DNA of 57,329 bases, taken from NCBI GenBank assembly GCA_030824555.1, contig JAVBXK010000055.1, positions 1 to 57,329 on the forward strand. The letters run 5' to 3'. Shown piece after piece: positions 1 to 8,877 of the stretch (position 1 is the first letter of the stretch; every line of letters begins with the position of its first letter). Under the pieces are notes generated by a model. The model ran no database searches. It saw only the letters and a list, made by a program, of their open reading frames with translations, and had not been told where the DNA came from. The stretch is from a bacterium. GTDB lineage: Bacteria > Pseudomonadota > Gammaproteobacteria > Burkholderiales > Burkholderiaceae_C. A program made the translations under genes and the position numbers.

Positions 1-2563
1 GCCCCAGGTTCATGGACCCGGCTTTGGGCGTGAGCCAGCGCATGCAGGCTTCGGGCAGTTCGTCGAAAAAGCGGCTGCGCAGGTTGTAGCGGGTCTGCCC
101 GTGCAGCATGCGGGTTTGCGAATGGGTGATGTACAGCCGCTTGCGCGCACGGGTGATGGCCACGTACATCAGGCGGCGCTCTTCCTCCAGGCTGGCCCGG
201 TCGGACGACGAGTTTTCGTGGGGAAACAGGCCTTCTTCCAGGCCGGTGATGAACACGCAGTCAAATTCCAACCCCTTGGCAGCGTGCACGGTCATCAGTT
301 GCACGGCATCCTGCCCGGCCTGGGCCTGGTTGTCCCCCGCTTCCAGTGCGGCGTGGGTGAGGAAGGCGGCCAGGGGCGACAGGGTTTCGCCCGTGTCTTC
401 GGGCAGCACGGCCAGCAAGCCGGTGTCGAGTGCATCGGCCCAATTGGGGTCGTCGCTGGCGTTGGCCGTGCCTTTTGCGCTGATGTTGTGGCTGGCGTTG
501 CCGTTGCGATTGACGCTGAATGGGGTGTTGCTTTCGGCATTGGCATCAGCGCTGGCACTGGCAGCCACGGCAACCTGGGTCGCTGCGTTCACACGGGCCA
601 CCTCTGGCCGGGTGGTGGGCAGGCTGTCGAAGTCAAACGCATCTTGCAGGTCCATGCCGTCGTCTGCGGCGTGTGCGGCTGCGTCGTTGGCAGCCTGCAA
701 GGCATCGGCCAGGGCTGCTTCCGGGTTAACGGACAGCCGGGCGCCATGGGCGTTGGCAGGTGCGGCGGCGGCGGGCTGCACGCGCTCAGGCGGCACCAGC
801 CCCTGGCTCACGGGCGATTGGGTCAGGCCCGGCCCCGGCTTGCCGTCGCGCAGCGCGCCGCCGCCGGGCGCACCGGTTTCGTCCAGTGGCAAGGCCACCG
901 CATCGCGCCCGAAGCCTTCCTGCATCACGAAACTCTCGGCGGCGTTGACCAGTTCTTCCAAGTTTTCCACGCGATCAGCACCGTCGCGGTCGGCACGGAA
1001 ATGCGCAAGCAAGCCTGACTGGTCGAGCACGGTTTGCATGATGTCGCGCAGCGTCTGGCCCTGGATGGCCTCGCGCATCACATCCAGCTTGGCCACGAAG
1101 GCGGTCAGCCCCACACCGGCACGCCCGGTGACGGCGCTGACCGCGTCGAACAGCGCACAGCCGCTGGTGCGGGCCACGTCTTGCAGCTGCTCGATGCTGC
1201 GCGCCCCGATGCCGCGTGGCGGAAAGTTGACCACGCGCATGAAACTGGTGTCGTCGCGGGGGTTCTCCAGCAGGCGCAGGTAGGCCAGCGCGTGCTTGAT
1301 TTCAGCGCGTTCGAAAAACCGCAACCCGCCATACACCTTGTAGGGCACAGCAGCGTTCATCAGCGACGTTTCAATGGCCCGGCTCTGCGCGTTGCTGCGG
1401 TACAGCACCGCAATCTCCTTGCGGGGGTAGCCGTACTGTTCGGGGTCGGTGTGGGCCTGGCCGTTGGCGGCAGCACCCAGCGCCGTACCCTTGCCGCGCA
1501 CGAGCTGGCGAATTTCATCCACCAGCCAGCGCGCCTCTTCAAAGTCGGTGGGGCTTTCGTTCACGCGGATGGGTTCGCCCGCACCCTGATCGGTGTGCAG
1601 GTTCTTGCCGAGGCGCTGGCTGTTGTGGGCAATCAGGTGGTTGGCGGCATCCAAAATGTTGCTGTGGCTGCGGTAGTTCTGTTCCAGCTTGACTTGGCTT
1701 ACATCCGGAAATTCACGCAGAAAGTCGGCCATGTTGCCCACACGGGCACCCCGGAAGGCGTAGATGCTCTGGTCGTCATCGCCCACGGCCAGCACGGCGG
1801 TTTCAGGCCCCACCAGTTGTTTCAGCCACGCGTATTGCAGCTTGTTGGTGTCCTGAAACTCGTCTACCAATATGTACCTGAACCGCTGCTGGTAGTGCTG
1901 GCGGATGTCGGCATGGTCGCGCAGCAGCTCGAAGCTGCGCAGCATCAGTTCGCCAAAGTCCACCACGCCTTCACGCTGGCACTGGTCTTCGTACAGCTGG
2001 TACACCTCGACCTTCTTCTTGGTGTCGTCGTCGCGCACGGGCACGTCGCCGGGGCGCATGCCCTCTTCCTTGCAACTGGCCACGAACCACACCAGTTGCT
2101 TCGGGGGAAAGCGCTCGTCGTCCACGTTGTACTGTTTGCACAAGCGTTTCATGGCCGAGAGCTGGTCTTGCGTGTCCAGAATCTGGAAGGTTTGCGGCAG
2201 CCCGGCGGGCTTCCAGTGCGCGCGCAGCAGGCGGTTGCACAGCCCGTGGAAGGTGCCCACCCACATGCCGCGCACGTTGACGGGCAGCATGGCCTGCAGG
2301 CGCGTCAGCATTTCTTTGGCGGCCTTGTTGGTGAAGGTGACGGCCATCAACCCGCCCGGCCCCACTTGCTGCGTTTGCATGAGCCACGCCATGCGCGTGG
2401 TCAGCACCCGCGTTTTGCCTGAACCAGCACCGGCCAGCACCAGCGCGTGGCCGTGGCCCAGGGTGATGGCTTTCAATTGTTCGGGGTTCAGGCCTTGCAA
2501 CAGGGGCGACGAGGTGTCAACAGGCTGGCCAAGCGGGCCGTGGGAACGGGGGTGAGCAATCAT
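1..2563 (-). CDS. uvrD: ATP-dependent DNA helicase UvrD/PcrA (3' part missing)
   Basis: Superfamily 1A 3'-5' helicase of nucleotide excision and mismatch repair. The gene starts at the ATG whose complement is 2561-2563 and is still open at the window edge, so about 854 codons are visible and the C-terminus is missing. Early motifs are LNPEQLKAI (Q motif), Walker A GAGSGKT, then TFTNKAAKEM (motif Ia), LVDEFQDTN (motif II), VGDDDQSIYAFRGA (motif III) and LEQNYRS (motif IV). VHAAKGLEFD (motif V) and YVAITRARKRL (motif VI) follow late. Motifs IV to V are separated by far more sequence than usual: an Ala/Asn/Ser-rich insert lies at about 410-900. No other gene overlaps convincingly on the + strand. 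UvrD versus PcrA/Rep cannot be separated without the C-terminus. Confidence 0.93.
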   Translation of the reverse strand, partial: MIAHPRSHGPLGQPVDTSSPLLQGLNPEQLKAITLGHGHALVLAGAGSGKTRVLTTRMAWLMQTQQVGPGGLMAVTFTNKAAKEMLTRLQAMLPVNVRGMWVGTFHGLCNRLLRAHWKPAGLPQTFQILDTQDQLSAMKRLCKQYNVDDERFPPKQLVWFVASCKEEGMRPGDVPVRDDDTKKKVEVYQLYEDQCQREGVVDFGELMLRSFELLRDHADIRQHYQQRFRYILVDEFQDTNKLQYAWLKQLVGPETAVLAVGDDDQSIYAFRGARVGNMADFLREFPDVSQVKLEQNYRSHSNILDAANHLIAHNSQRLGKNLHTDQGAGEPIRVNESPTDFEEARWLVDEIRQLVRGKGTALGAAANGQAHTDPEQYGYPRKEIAVLYRSNAQSRAIETSLMNAAVPYKVYGGLRFFERAEIKHALAYLRLLENPRDDTSFMRVVNFPPRGIGARSIEQLQDVARTSGCALFDAVSAVTGRAGVGLTAFVAKLDVMREAIQGQTLRDIMQTVLDQSGLLAHFRADRDGADRVENLEELVNAAESFVMQEGFGRDAVALPLDETGAPGGGALRDGKPGPGLTQSPVSQGLVPPERVQPAAAAPANAHGARLSVNPEAALADALQAANDAAAHAADDGMDLQDAFDFDSLPTTRPEVARVNAATQVAVAASASADANAESNTPFSVNRNGNASHNISAKGTANASDDPNWADALDTGLLAVLPEDTGETLSPLAAFLTHAALEAGDNQAQAGQDAVQLMTVHAAKGLEFDCVFITGLEEGLFPHENSSSDRASLEEERRLMYVAITRARKRLYITHSQTRMLHGQTRYNLRSRFFDELPEACMRWLTPKAGSMNLG

Positions 2564-2645
2564 CCGTTGATTGTAGGAACCGGCGGATGCGAGGGCATCC
2601 AACCTGTCAAAAACAACCGGAATTGTCGACAGCCGCTACCACCAC

Positions 2646-5600
2646 TCAATGGGGCGATGGCATCTCCTGACTGTTGTCAGGGTTTTGAGGGGGCTGCACG
2701 CTTGGGGTCTTGCACACAATGGCCTCGGCATCTTCGAGTTCCGGCAGGCGTCGCCCGTAGCGGTGCCGCTCGATCAGTCTGCGTGCCCGCGCCAACTCCT
2801 CACGCGGATCCACACCAGGATAGGCCGCTTGGCGCTCGCCGTCATCCACCAGGCTGGCCACCAGACGGGCACGGTGCAGGTGTACATCGGCCAAATGCAA
2901 TGGCATGGGGCCACGTTCAGCCAGTTGCTGTGCCTGAGTCAGGCAACGGGCAGCAGCCTTGCTATCGCCGCACAGGTGGTAGTGCAGTGCTGCGGTCAGC
3001 AGGCCATGAGGAAGAAAATCCATTGCCCCAGATCTGCGAAGGGTATCAACTGCCAAAAGCGCAAATTGGAGATCCGTCTCAGGAAATTCTGCTTGTTCCA
3101 TCGACTTGCATTCGGGAGCATTGGGTCGAAGCAAAATTTGGAACAACTCCACACGAGCAAGGGTGAGTTGGTCCAAGCCCACACTGAGCAAGGCCAAATC
3201 CAGTTGTCCCGCCCACTCCAATGTATGTCTCGCACGAAATTTTGCTTCATTCAATAACTGAAGCAACGCCGTTTCTTGACCGCCGCACCCTGTGTCGCCT
3301 TCGCGTTCACGTGCAGAAAGAACCACCCGCCAAGCCACTTGTTGAACTGGAGCAAGAATCAAGTCACAGTACAAAAAACCTTGCATTGAGTACAGCCACC
3401 GATATTTGGGCATCAATCGTTGCTGCTTCTCCTCCAAATTGGCCAAATAAGACTTGGCTCTTCGTATTTGCTCAGGTGCTCCGCATAGGTGAAGAGCATT
3501 GGCTGCGGCTGTGCGGCTTGCCATGGCCAACTTGAGATGATCTCCGCCATATCTTGCATAGGAAATCGCCAAACCAGCCGTTTCAATGGCCTCACCTAGA
3601 TGACCCTGCACAGCTTTCAGCTCACTGAGATTGCTGGCTGTAATCGCAGAATGCTGGTATTCGCCCAGTTTTTCATCAGATGCCAGTGCCTCCTGCAACA
3701 AATCCGTTGCTTCAGAAAGTCGCCCTGAAGAGCGAAGGCAGAGCGCCGCCTGACTAAGAAGCCAACTTCGTTGCGTAGAGTCAAGGCGCTCTGAAAGCAT
3801 GCCCCACGGTTGCTTGAAAAAGGAAGCTACAGCTCCCAACTCATCTCCATATGCACCAAAATGCCGTAGGCTGTAGTAACCCTGGCTATCAAGACCTCGC
3901 AAAATTCGATCTATATATACCTCTTCGCAAGCCTCTTGCTCCCGCCCAGCCAAACACCCGTGTACCACAGCTTGATAAAGCGGCTGCAAACCCGCCAGTG
4001 TGTCTGGCCGGTATTCCGTGTGGGTGCGCAGATGATCAAAAAGCCGTGAATGCACCGCCTGAAAACTGATGGAATGGCTGTCGCGCAAACGCTGTGCAAA
4101 GTACTCGCGGACAAGGGGATGGGCATCCAGCGCAACTTGGCATGGTTCAGCGCGCATGGCTAGGCTGCCCGCCTCTTCAGGTGGAAATTGAAGCTGTATG
4201 AGCTGCGCCTCATGCAGCCTCAGCAGCAAAATGTTCCATGCTGGTGTGCCAAGGCCCACCAGTTTGTCGGAGATTCCGGGAATGGCTGGAGCTTGCCGGA
4301 GCACAACCAAGCAGTCTGGCGTGGCCGGGCGGTCAAACAAGCCCACCAGTTGTAGGGCCTGCAAATCTGCTGGTCGCCCCTGCGACGAACCCAGCCATTG
4401 CTCGTAGGCCTGCAACACTCGCCAAGCGTTGCGGGTCTGGGCTGTACGCAGCTCGGTAGCTGCTTCCAGTCGGATGGTGTCGCGCCTTCGCACGTCGCCC
4501 CCCATGGCTTGAGCAAGATACCGCCCCAGCAAAATGATGCTGAGGGCGTGGCACCAGTAATCATTTGCGGCTTCTTGCAGGTCTTCATCGCTGCCCACGA
4601 CACCTGTGCTTTGCAAAAGATGCACGGCTGCAGGTAGTGGCAGATCCTCCAAATTCAGTCTGGGTGTGGTGCCGGTCTCGGTACCGTTGAACTCGCTCAG
4701 TGGTTGGCGACTGGAAACCACACACAAGCCTTCGTTGGTCTGGGCCAGTTGGTTGAGCAGGTCGAACAGGTCGGGGTCAGTGATTTGCCCGGCCTGCGGA
4801 TGGTTCGGTGGGTATTGCAACGGCTCCAAGCCATCCAGCACCAGCAGCGTGCGTTGTGCCGCCACAAGGTTCGCCAGTCGCGCAGCCTTTTGCGTTGGCT
4901 GCTCGGGCTGGGGATCGCCGAAATGCGCCAACGCTTTCTGGAAGAACGCTCCCACGCTGGCAACACTGGCGTGGGTTGCCTCGTCGCTGCGGATACCTTG
5001 GTCGTAAAAAGTCCAGTCGAAATAGGCTTGCGGTGCGTGCTGGTTTGAGGTGTCTTGCCAGCGGTTCTGAGCAAATCGGCTGTGCACCCAGTGAGCCAGC
5101 AGCGCGGTTTTACCCACGCCGCCCCAGGCGATGATGGAAAAAACGTTGATGGCCTTTTGCGTGTCTGCCCAGGCGCGGTCCAACTTGGCAAGCTCAGTTT
5201 CGCGGCCCAACAGCTCGCGGGAGGTGTGGCGCGCAACCAGTCGGGTGGCAGCTATGCGTCGCGTGAGCAGGACACCTACAGAAGGGGCCGTACGCGGGGC
5301 ACACAACTGCGCCCAAGGGCTGTTGGGCAGCACTTGAATGTCCTCAACGATGCATTGAATGGGCACACCACCGTTGTGGAACGGATGTTGGGCACTCGTG
5401 CCGCAATAGTGCAGGGCAACGATCTGGCCTTGCATGTCAATGACGGGCGAGCCCGATGAACCTGGTTCGGTGCTGATCTGGTAAGTGATGCTGTGTTGGT
5501 GGATGTCAGCAATGCGGCCGTCAGCGCTGCACTTCTCCCCTACACCTGGGTGCTGAATGATGCGAGCCAAGGCCTGGGACCCAATGGCTGCGCGTATCGA

Positions 5601-6008
5601 CAAATCGGCATGACCAAACTGGGCGAGCTCGGGGTCGTTATGCAGCCGCACCAAACTCCAGTCACGGTGGCTGTCATGTGCCAGCGTCAGCCCTGGGTTA
5701 CTGGTATGGAATCCCTCTGCCGGTGCCAGCGCAATACGAACACCGCCGCTGAGCTGGCCGTCCTGAGTTCGCTCATAGCCAAAAATGGCCGTGGCTTGCT
5801 GCGCACGAGCCAGTGTGGGCAGCACATGGTGACAGGTCAGCAACCACCGCCCACCCAACAAAAGACCGGTGCCGCTGTCGCGGTCGCCAAAGTCAATACG
5901 GGCCACGGCTCTAGCGATGGCATCCATACGCTGCTGGACAATCCAGCTGACCATACTGGTCGCAGCAGGCAAGCGGGTTTCCAGATGGGTTGGCTCAAGG
6001 GTGGACAC
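2646..6008 (-). CDS. Trypsin-like protease / STAND NTPase / TPR-type protein
   Basis: About 1120-residue three-part protein. Residues ~40-225 form a trypsin-like serine protease domain with candidate triad His (TCHHVL, ~61), Asp (HRDWSLV, ~116) and Ser (GSSGSP, ~185). Residues ~265-560 carry a STAND/NACHT-like NTPase with Walker A WGGVGKTA (~294-301) and Walker B LLVLDGLEP. The remainder is helical with TPR-like repeats (for example ALCLRSSGRLSEATDLLQEAL). The reading frame is open to an ATG at 6083, but that would overlap the upstream lipase gene by 70 bases. I chose the GTG at 6008, six bases past the lipase stop; ATG at 5954 is an alternative. Same-strand operon with the lipase. Base composition is less GC-rich than the housekeeping genes. 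The architecture resembles antiphage (Avs-like) or conflict STAND proteins; the ligand is unknown. Confidence 0.85.
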   Translation of the reverse strand: MSTLEPTHLETRLPAATSMVSWIVQQRMDAIARAVARIDFGDRDSGTGLLLGGRWLLTCHHVLPTLARAQQATAIFGYERTQDGQLSGGVRIALAPAEGFHTSNPGLTLAHDSHRDWSLVRLHNDPELAQFGHADLSIRAAIGSQALARIIQHPGVGEKCSADGRIADIHQHSITYQISTEPGSSGSPVIDMQGQIVALHYCGTSAQHPFHNGGVPIQCIVEDIQVLPNSPWAQLCAPRTAPSVGVLLTRRIAATRLVARHTSRELLGRETELAKLDRAWADTQKAINVFSIIAWGGVGKTALLAHWVHSRFAQNRWQDTSNQHAPQAYFDWTFYDQGIRSDEATHASVASVGAFFQKALAHFGDPQPEQPTQKAARLANLVAAQRTLLVLDGLEPLQYPPNHPQAGQITDPDLFDLLNQLAQTNEGLCVVSSRQPLSEFNGTETGTTPRLNLEDLPLPAAVHLLQSTGVVGSDEDLQEAANDYWCHALSIILLGRYLAQAMGGDVRRRDTIRLEAATELRTAQTRNAWRVLQAYEQWLGSSQGRPADLQALQLVGLFDRPATPDCLVVLRQAPAIPGISDKLVGLGTPAWNILLLRLHEAQLIQLQFPPEEAGSLAMRAEPCQVALDAHPLVREYFAQRLRDSHSISFQAVHSRLFDHLRTHTEYRPDTLAGLQPLYQAVVHGCLAGREQEACEEVYIDRILRGLDSQGYYSLRHFGAYGDELGAVASFFKQPWGMLSERLDSTQRSWLLSQAALCLRSSGRLSEATDLLQEALASDEKLGEYQHSAITASNLSELKAVQGHLGEAIETAGLAISYARYGGDHLKLAMASRTAAANALHLCGAPEQIRRAKSYLANLEEKQQRLMPKYRWLYSMQGFLYCDLILAPVQQVAWRVVLSAREREGDTGCGGQETALLQLLNEAKFRARHTLEWAGQLDLALLSVGLDQLTLARVELFQILLRPNAPECKSMEQAEFPETDLQFALLAVDTLRRSGAMDFLPHGLLTAALHYHLCGDSKAAARCLTQAQQLAERGPMPLHLADVHLHRARLVASLVDDGERQAAYPGVDPREELARARRLIERHRYGRRLPELEDAEAIVCKTPSVQPPQNPDNSQEMPSPH

Positions 6009-6013
6009 GAGAG

Positions 6014-6922
6014 TCAGTCCAAGGTTTTGCGGATGGCATCCAGCATATGGATGTACGCGCCAATACGGTGGTGCGCAAGCCACGGTATCAGGTCACCCAG
6101 CAACCCCTCTGATTGGTACTGGGAAAACAGATTGGGTGGTGCGCTCTCCAGCCGCATTAAAAACGCTTTGAATTCTGCCTCGGTCGCAGGTGCGGGTTCG
6201 ACATCCACCAGGACGGAAAGGGGGGCCGCAAAGCTGCCGTGCAGCTGCTCCAGCACCAGCCCTGCCGTTATGGTCTTGGGTGCGCCACAGTGTTCATAAA
6301 CCACGCCGGGCATGCTCGGCACGACGTCCTGTTGGTTGATGAAGCGCGTCAAACTACCAGGCAGTTCTTGGTCGAACTTGGCACCAAAGTCGTCCAAACC
6401 CGGCATTGGCTGTCCGAAGGTGCGAACGGTTGCATTAATGTTGTGGTGGATGCGTAGCCAGGCTGCTGCCAGCACTGCCAAGGCTCCCCCTAAACTGTGC
6501 CCAACCAGCCAAACAATGCTGTTGCTTTTCATTGCTTCTGTTGCAAACGGCTGCAACACCGTTTTCACCACGGAAGCCAGGCTGGCTCCAAATCCGGGGT
6601 GTACCTTGCCCCAGTCATGGTTGGGTACTGATGGTGGCCATAATTTGAAATTTGCAAGCCAGTCCTCGCGACTGTCGCTTCCACGAAAAACCATCACAGC
6701 CACACCCTGGTTCACCCACCAATACCCTTGGGTGTGAGCATCAGGAGATCCTGCTGAAGCCGGGAACACGGTAACAAGGGGCACACCCAGAGCATGTGTA
6801 ATGGCTTGAGCATCGTCCCCGTAGGCCAGTTCAGATGCCTGAGCCAAGGCAATGGCCTGATCTAGAAAACCGTGTGGGTTGTCAGTGTGGGTATATGGCT
6901 GCAAAAAGTCGGTGGGGTTCAT
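6014..6922 (-). CDS. Class 3 lipase family protein
   Basis: 302-residue alpha/beta hydrolase of the fungal-type lipase (class 3) family. The nucleophile elbow GHSLGGALAVLAA is clear, preceded by the typical class 3 block (VMVFRGSDSREDWLANF), and candidate Asp and His follow (NQQDVVPSMPG; VYEHCGAP). No signal peptide or membrane segment is seen, so it is probably cytoplasmic. That is unusual for a nutrient-scavenging lipase and fits an intracellular role. It is the first gene of a two-gene unit; its stop lies six bases from the GTG of the protease-NTPase gene. The pairing suggests that lipase and NTPase act together, for example as effector and sensor, but that is inference. The substrate could be a phospholipid or a simple ester. 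Confidence 0.85.
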   Translation of the reverse strand: MNPTDFLQPYTHTDNPHGFLDQAIALAQASELAYGDDAQAITHALGVPLVTVFPASAGSPDAHTQGYWWVNQGVAVMVFRGSDSREDWLANFKLWPPSVPNHDWGKVHPGFGASLASVVKTVLQPFATEAMKSNSIVWLVGHSLGGALAVLAAAWLRIHHNINATVRTFGQPMPGLDDFGAKFDQELPGSLTRFINQQDVVPSMPGVVYEHCGAPKTITAGLVLEQLHGSFAAPLSVLVDVEPAPATEAEFKAFLMRLESAPPNLFSQYQSEGLLGDLIPWLAHHRIGAYIHMLDAIRKTLD

Positions 6923-7068
6923 GATGAGGTTTGGGGTGCAACGAACAGGGCAACATCAGGCTTGAATGATGCCGGAGTTGCGGCTTGCGTCGGCATGAGT
7001 AACGCTTTGCGCGTGGTCGCCACCTGCTTTCTGACTGAGCCTATTCCAACCCGCCCCACCCGAAGTCA

Positions 7069-7545
7069 TCAGGCGGCTGGGTGCTCTGCCCACGTTGACC
7101 ACGGGTGCGCGATCAGGTTGGCGTTGTAGAACCGGCTGTCGTGCGTCACCTCGTTGCCCAGCCAGTCTGGGCGGGTGAAGGGTTCGCCTTCGCTGGCCAG
7201 CTCGATCTCGGCCACCACCAGGCCATCATTGGCGCCATGAAACACATCCACCTCCCAGGTGTGGCCCTCGTGCGCGAAGGTGTGGCGCATTTTTTCCAGC
7301 ACCGGCCCGTCTGAGATGGCCAGCAGCTGATGCGCGTCGGCCACGGGTATGGGGTACTCGAACTCTGCGCGCGTGGCACCTTGCGTCAGCCCTTTGATGG
7401 TCAGGAAGGCTTGGTCGCCCGCAATGCGGACACGCACGGTGCGCGCCTTGTCGCGGTTCAGGTAGCCCTGCACCAGCAGCACGCCGTTGGCGGTGCGCCA
7501 TGCGTCGCCACGCACCAGGAATTTGCGTTCGATTTCAGTTGCCAT
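7069..7545 (-). CDS. CYTH domain protein (triphosphatase-like)
   Basis: 158-residue single-domain CYTH protein starting MATEIERKFLV, which contains the diagnostic N-terminal ExExK motif. Further conserved stretches are VRVRIAGDQAFLTIKG, EFEYPI and VAEIELASEGEPF, which supply the acidic and basic residues lining the tunnel of triphosphate-binding enzymes. Small bacterial members act on inorganic triphosphate or organic triphosphates, and a few are class IV adenylate cyclases. The frame is open upstream to 7629, but the ATG at 7545 has a Shine-Dalgarno-like AAAGGCG and matches the family N-terminus. It stands alone on the minus strand, divergent from guaC. Confidence 0.88.
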   Translation of the reverse strand: MATEIERKFLVRGDAWRTANGVLLVQGYLNRDKARTVRVRIAGDQAFLTIKGLTQGATRAEFEYPIPVADAHQLLAISDGPVLEKMRHTFAHEGHTWEVDVFHGANDGLVVAEIELASEGEPFTRPDWLGNEVTHDSRFYNANLIAHPWSTWAEHPAA

Positions 7546-7635
7546 GCCGTCGCCTTTGTCGCTGCAAAGAGACCATTGTGACCGGCCCTGTCCAGGTGGC
7601 TGCGTGCTGCGGGCGCCATGTGTATACAATCCGTC

Positions 7636-7669
7636 ACCGGGCCCAAGTTTCTTGCGCCCGGTTTTTTTA
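7636..7669 (+). terminator. Hairpin plus T-run in the guaC leader (terminator or attenuator)
   Basis: The arms ACCGGGC (7636-7642) and GCCCGGT (7656-7662) are perfectly complementary with a 13-base loop and are followed by seven T (7662-7668). This is a standard intrinsic terminator on the + strand. A TATACAAT -10-like box lies just upstream (7623-7630), so a transcript starting there would meet the hairpin at once, about 90 bases before guaC. Premature termination control of guaC is possible but unproven. Confidence 0.55.
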
Positions 7670-7699
7670 TGCCGGGTTCAAGCCAAGCGCTCATCCTTC

Positions 7700-7748
7700 T
7701 TTTGTAGCTGTCAGTGCATACAGGATAAGCACTGACTCCATTTTTGGA
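7700..7748. repeat. Short palindromic repeat (Comamonadaceae-style), copy 1
   Basis: An imperfect palindrome with arms GTCAGTGC (7710-7717) and GCACTGAC (7729-7736) around ATACAGGATAA. It is bordered by TTTTGTAGCT on the left and CCATTTTTGG on the right. Related A/T-flanked elements lie at about 21124, 26438 and 53225. It also contributes the GGAG ribosome-binding site of guaC. Confidence 0.5.
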
Positions 7749-7758
7749 GCTTGGAACC

Positions 7759-8736
7759 ATGGAAATTTTCGACTACGACAACATCCTGCTGCTGCCCCGC
7801 AAGTGCCGCGTGGAAAGCCGCTCGGAGTGCGACGCCAGCGTGGAGCTGGGCGGGCACCGCTTCCGCATCCCGGCCGTACCGGCCAACATGAAGACCGTGG
7901 TCAACGAGACCATTTGCGAGTGGCTGGCCCGCAACGGTTACTTCTACGTCATGCACCGCTTTGACCTGGACAACGTGGCCTTCGTGCGCGACTTCAAAGC
8001 CAAAAGCCTGTATGCCTCGATCTCGCTGGGCGTGAAGCAACCTGACCGCGACACGGTGGACGAACTGGCCGCCGCTGGCCTGGTGCCCGACTTCATCACC
8101 ATCGACATTGCCCACGGCCATGCCGACAGCGTGAAGCACATGATTGCCTACATCAAAGAGCGGTTGCCCACCAGCTTCGTGATTGCGGGCAACGTGGGCA
8201 CACCCGAAGCCGTGATCGACCTGGAAAATTGGGGTGCCGATGCCACCAAGGTGGGCATTGGCCCCGGCAAGGTGTGCATCACCAAACTCAAAACCGGCTT
8301 TGGCACGGGCGGCTGGCAGCTGTCGGCCATGAAGTGGTGCGCGCGCGTGGCCACCAAACCCATCATTGCCGACGGCGGCATCCGCAGCCATGGAGACATT
8401 GCCAAGAGCGTGCGTTTTGGCGCGACCATGGTCATGGTGGGCTCGCTGTTTGCAGGCCACGAAGAAAGCCCCGGTCATACCGTGGAGGTGGACGGTGCGC
8501 TGTACAAGGAGTACTACGGCTCGGCGTCCGACTTCAACAAGGGCGAGTACAAGCACGTGGAAGGCAAGCGCATTCTGGAGCCCATCAAAGGCAAGCTGGA
8601 AGGTACGCTGATTGAAATGGAGCAAGACATTCAAAGCTCCATCAGCTACTCGGGCGGTAAAAAACTGATGGACATCCGCAAGGTGAACTACGTCATTTTG
8701 GGCGGTGACAACGCGGGTGAGCACCTGCTGATGTGA
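7759..8736 (+). CDS. guaC: GMP reductase
   Basis: 325-residue enzyme that reduces GMP to IMP with NADPH in purine salvage, of the compact type known from Bacillus. It aligns from memory over its full length: [34 protein letters not shown], and the catalytic loop [20 protein letters not shown] with Cys173. Downstream are [16 protein letters not shown] (GMP phosphate binding) and the C-terminal [17 protein letters not shown] dehydrogenase is excluded by length and by the absence of CBS domains. The ATG at 7759 is preceded by GGAG nine bases upstream; the in-frame TTG at 7744 lies before that site and is rejected. Confidence 0.96.
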   Translation: MEIFDYDNILLLPRKCRVESRSECDASVELGGHRFRIPAVPANMKTVVNETICEWLARNGYFYVMHRFDLDNVAFVRDFKAKSLYASISLGVKQPDRDTVDELAAAGLVPDFITIDIAHGHADSVKHMIAYIKERLPTSFVIAGNVGTPEAVIDLENWGADATKVGIGPGKVCITKLKTGFGTGGWQLSAMKWCARVATKPIIADGGIRSHGDIAKSVRFGATMVMVGSLFAGHEESPGHTVEVDGALYKEYYGSASDFNKGEYKHVEGKRILEPIKGKLEGTLIEMEQDIQSSISYSGGKKLMDIRKVNYVILGGDNAGEHLLM

Positions 8737-8877
8737 GTGGAGCCGGCGGCGTTGGGTCAACAGTGCCCCGTGCCGCAACGTTGCATGGTGGCTGAAGACT
8801 TGTTGGCACAGGTGGGTTGAGGTGCCTTGACCGGCCATGCCTGCAAGAAGGTCACGCACCACCTCGGGACTGCGCCA

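Noticed and set aside
1034-2422. 462-codon open frame on the plus strand
   Set aside because: It is antisense to the UvrD gene, is His/Val/Gln-rich as expected for the complement of a GC-rich coding frame, and matches no family.
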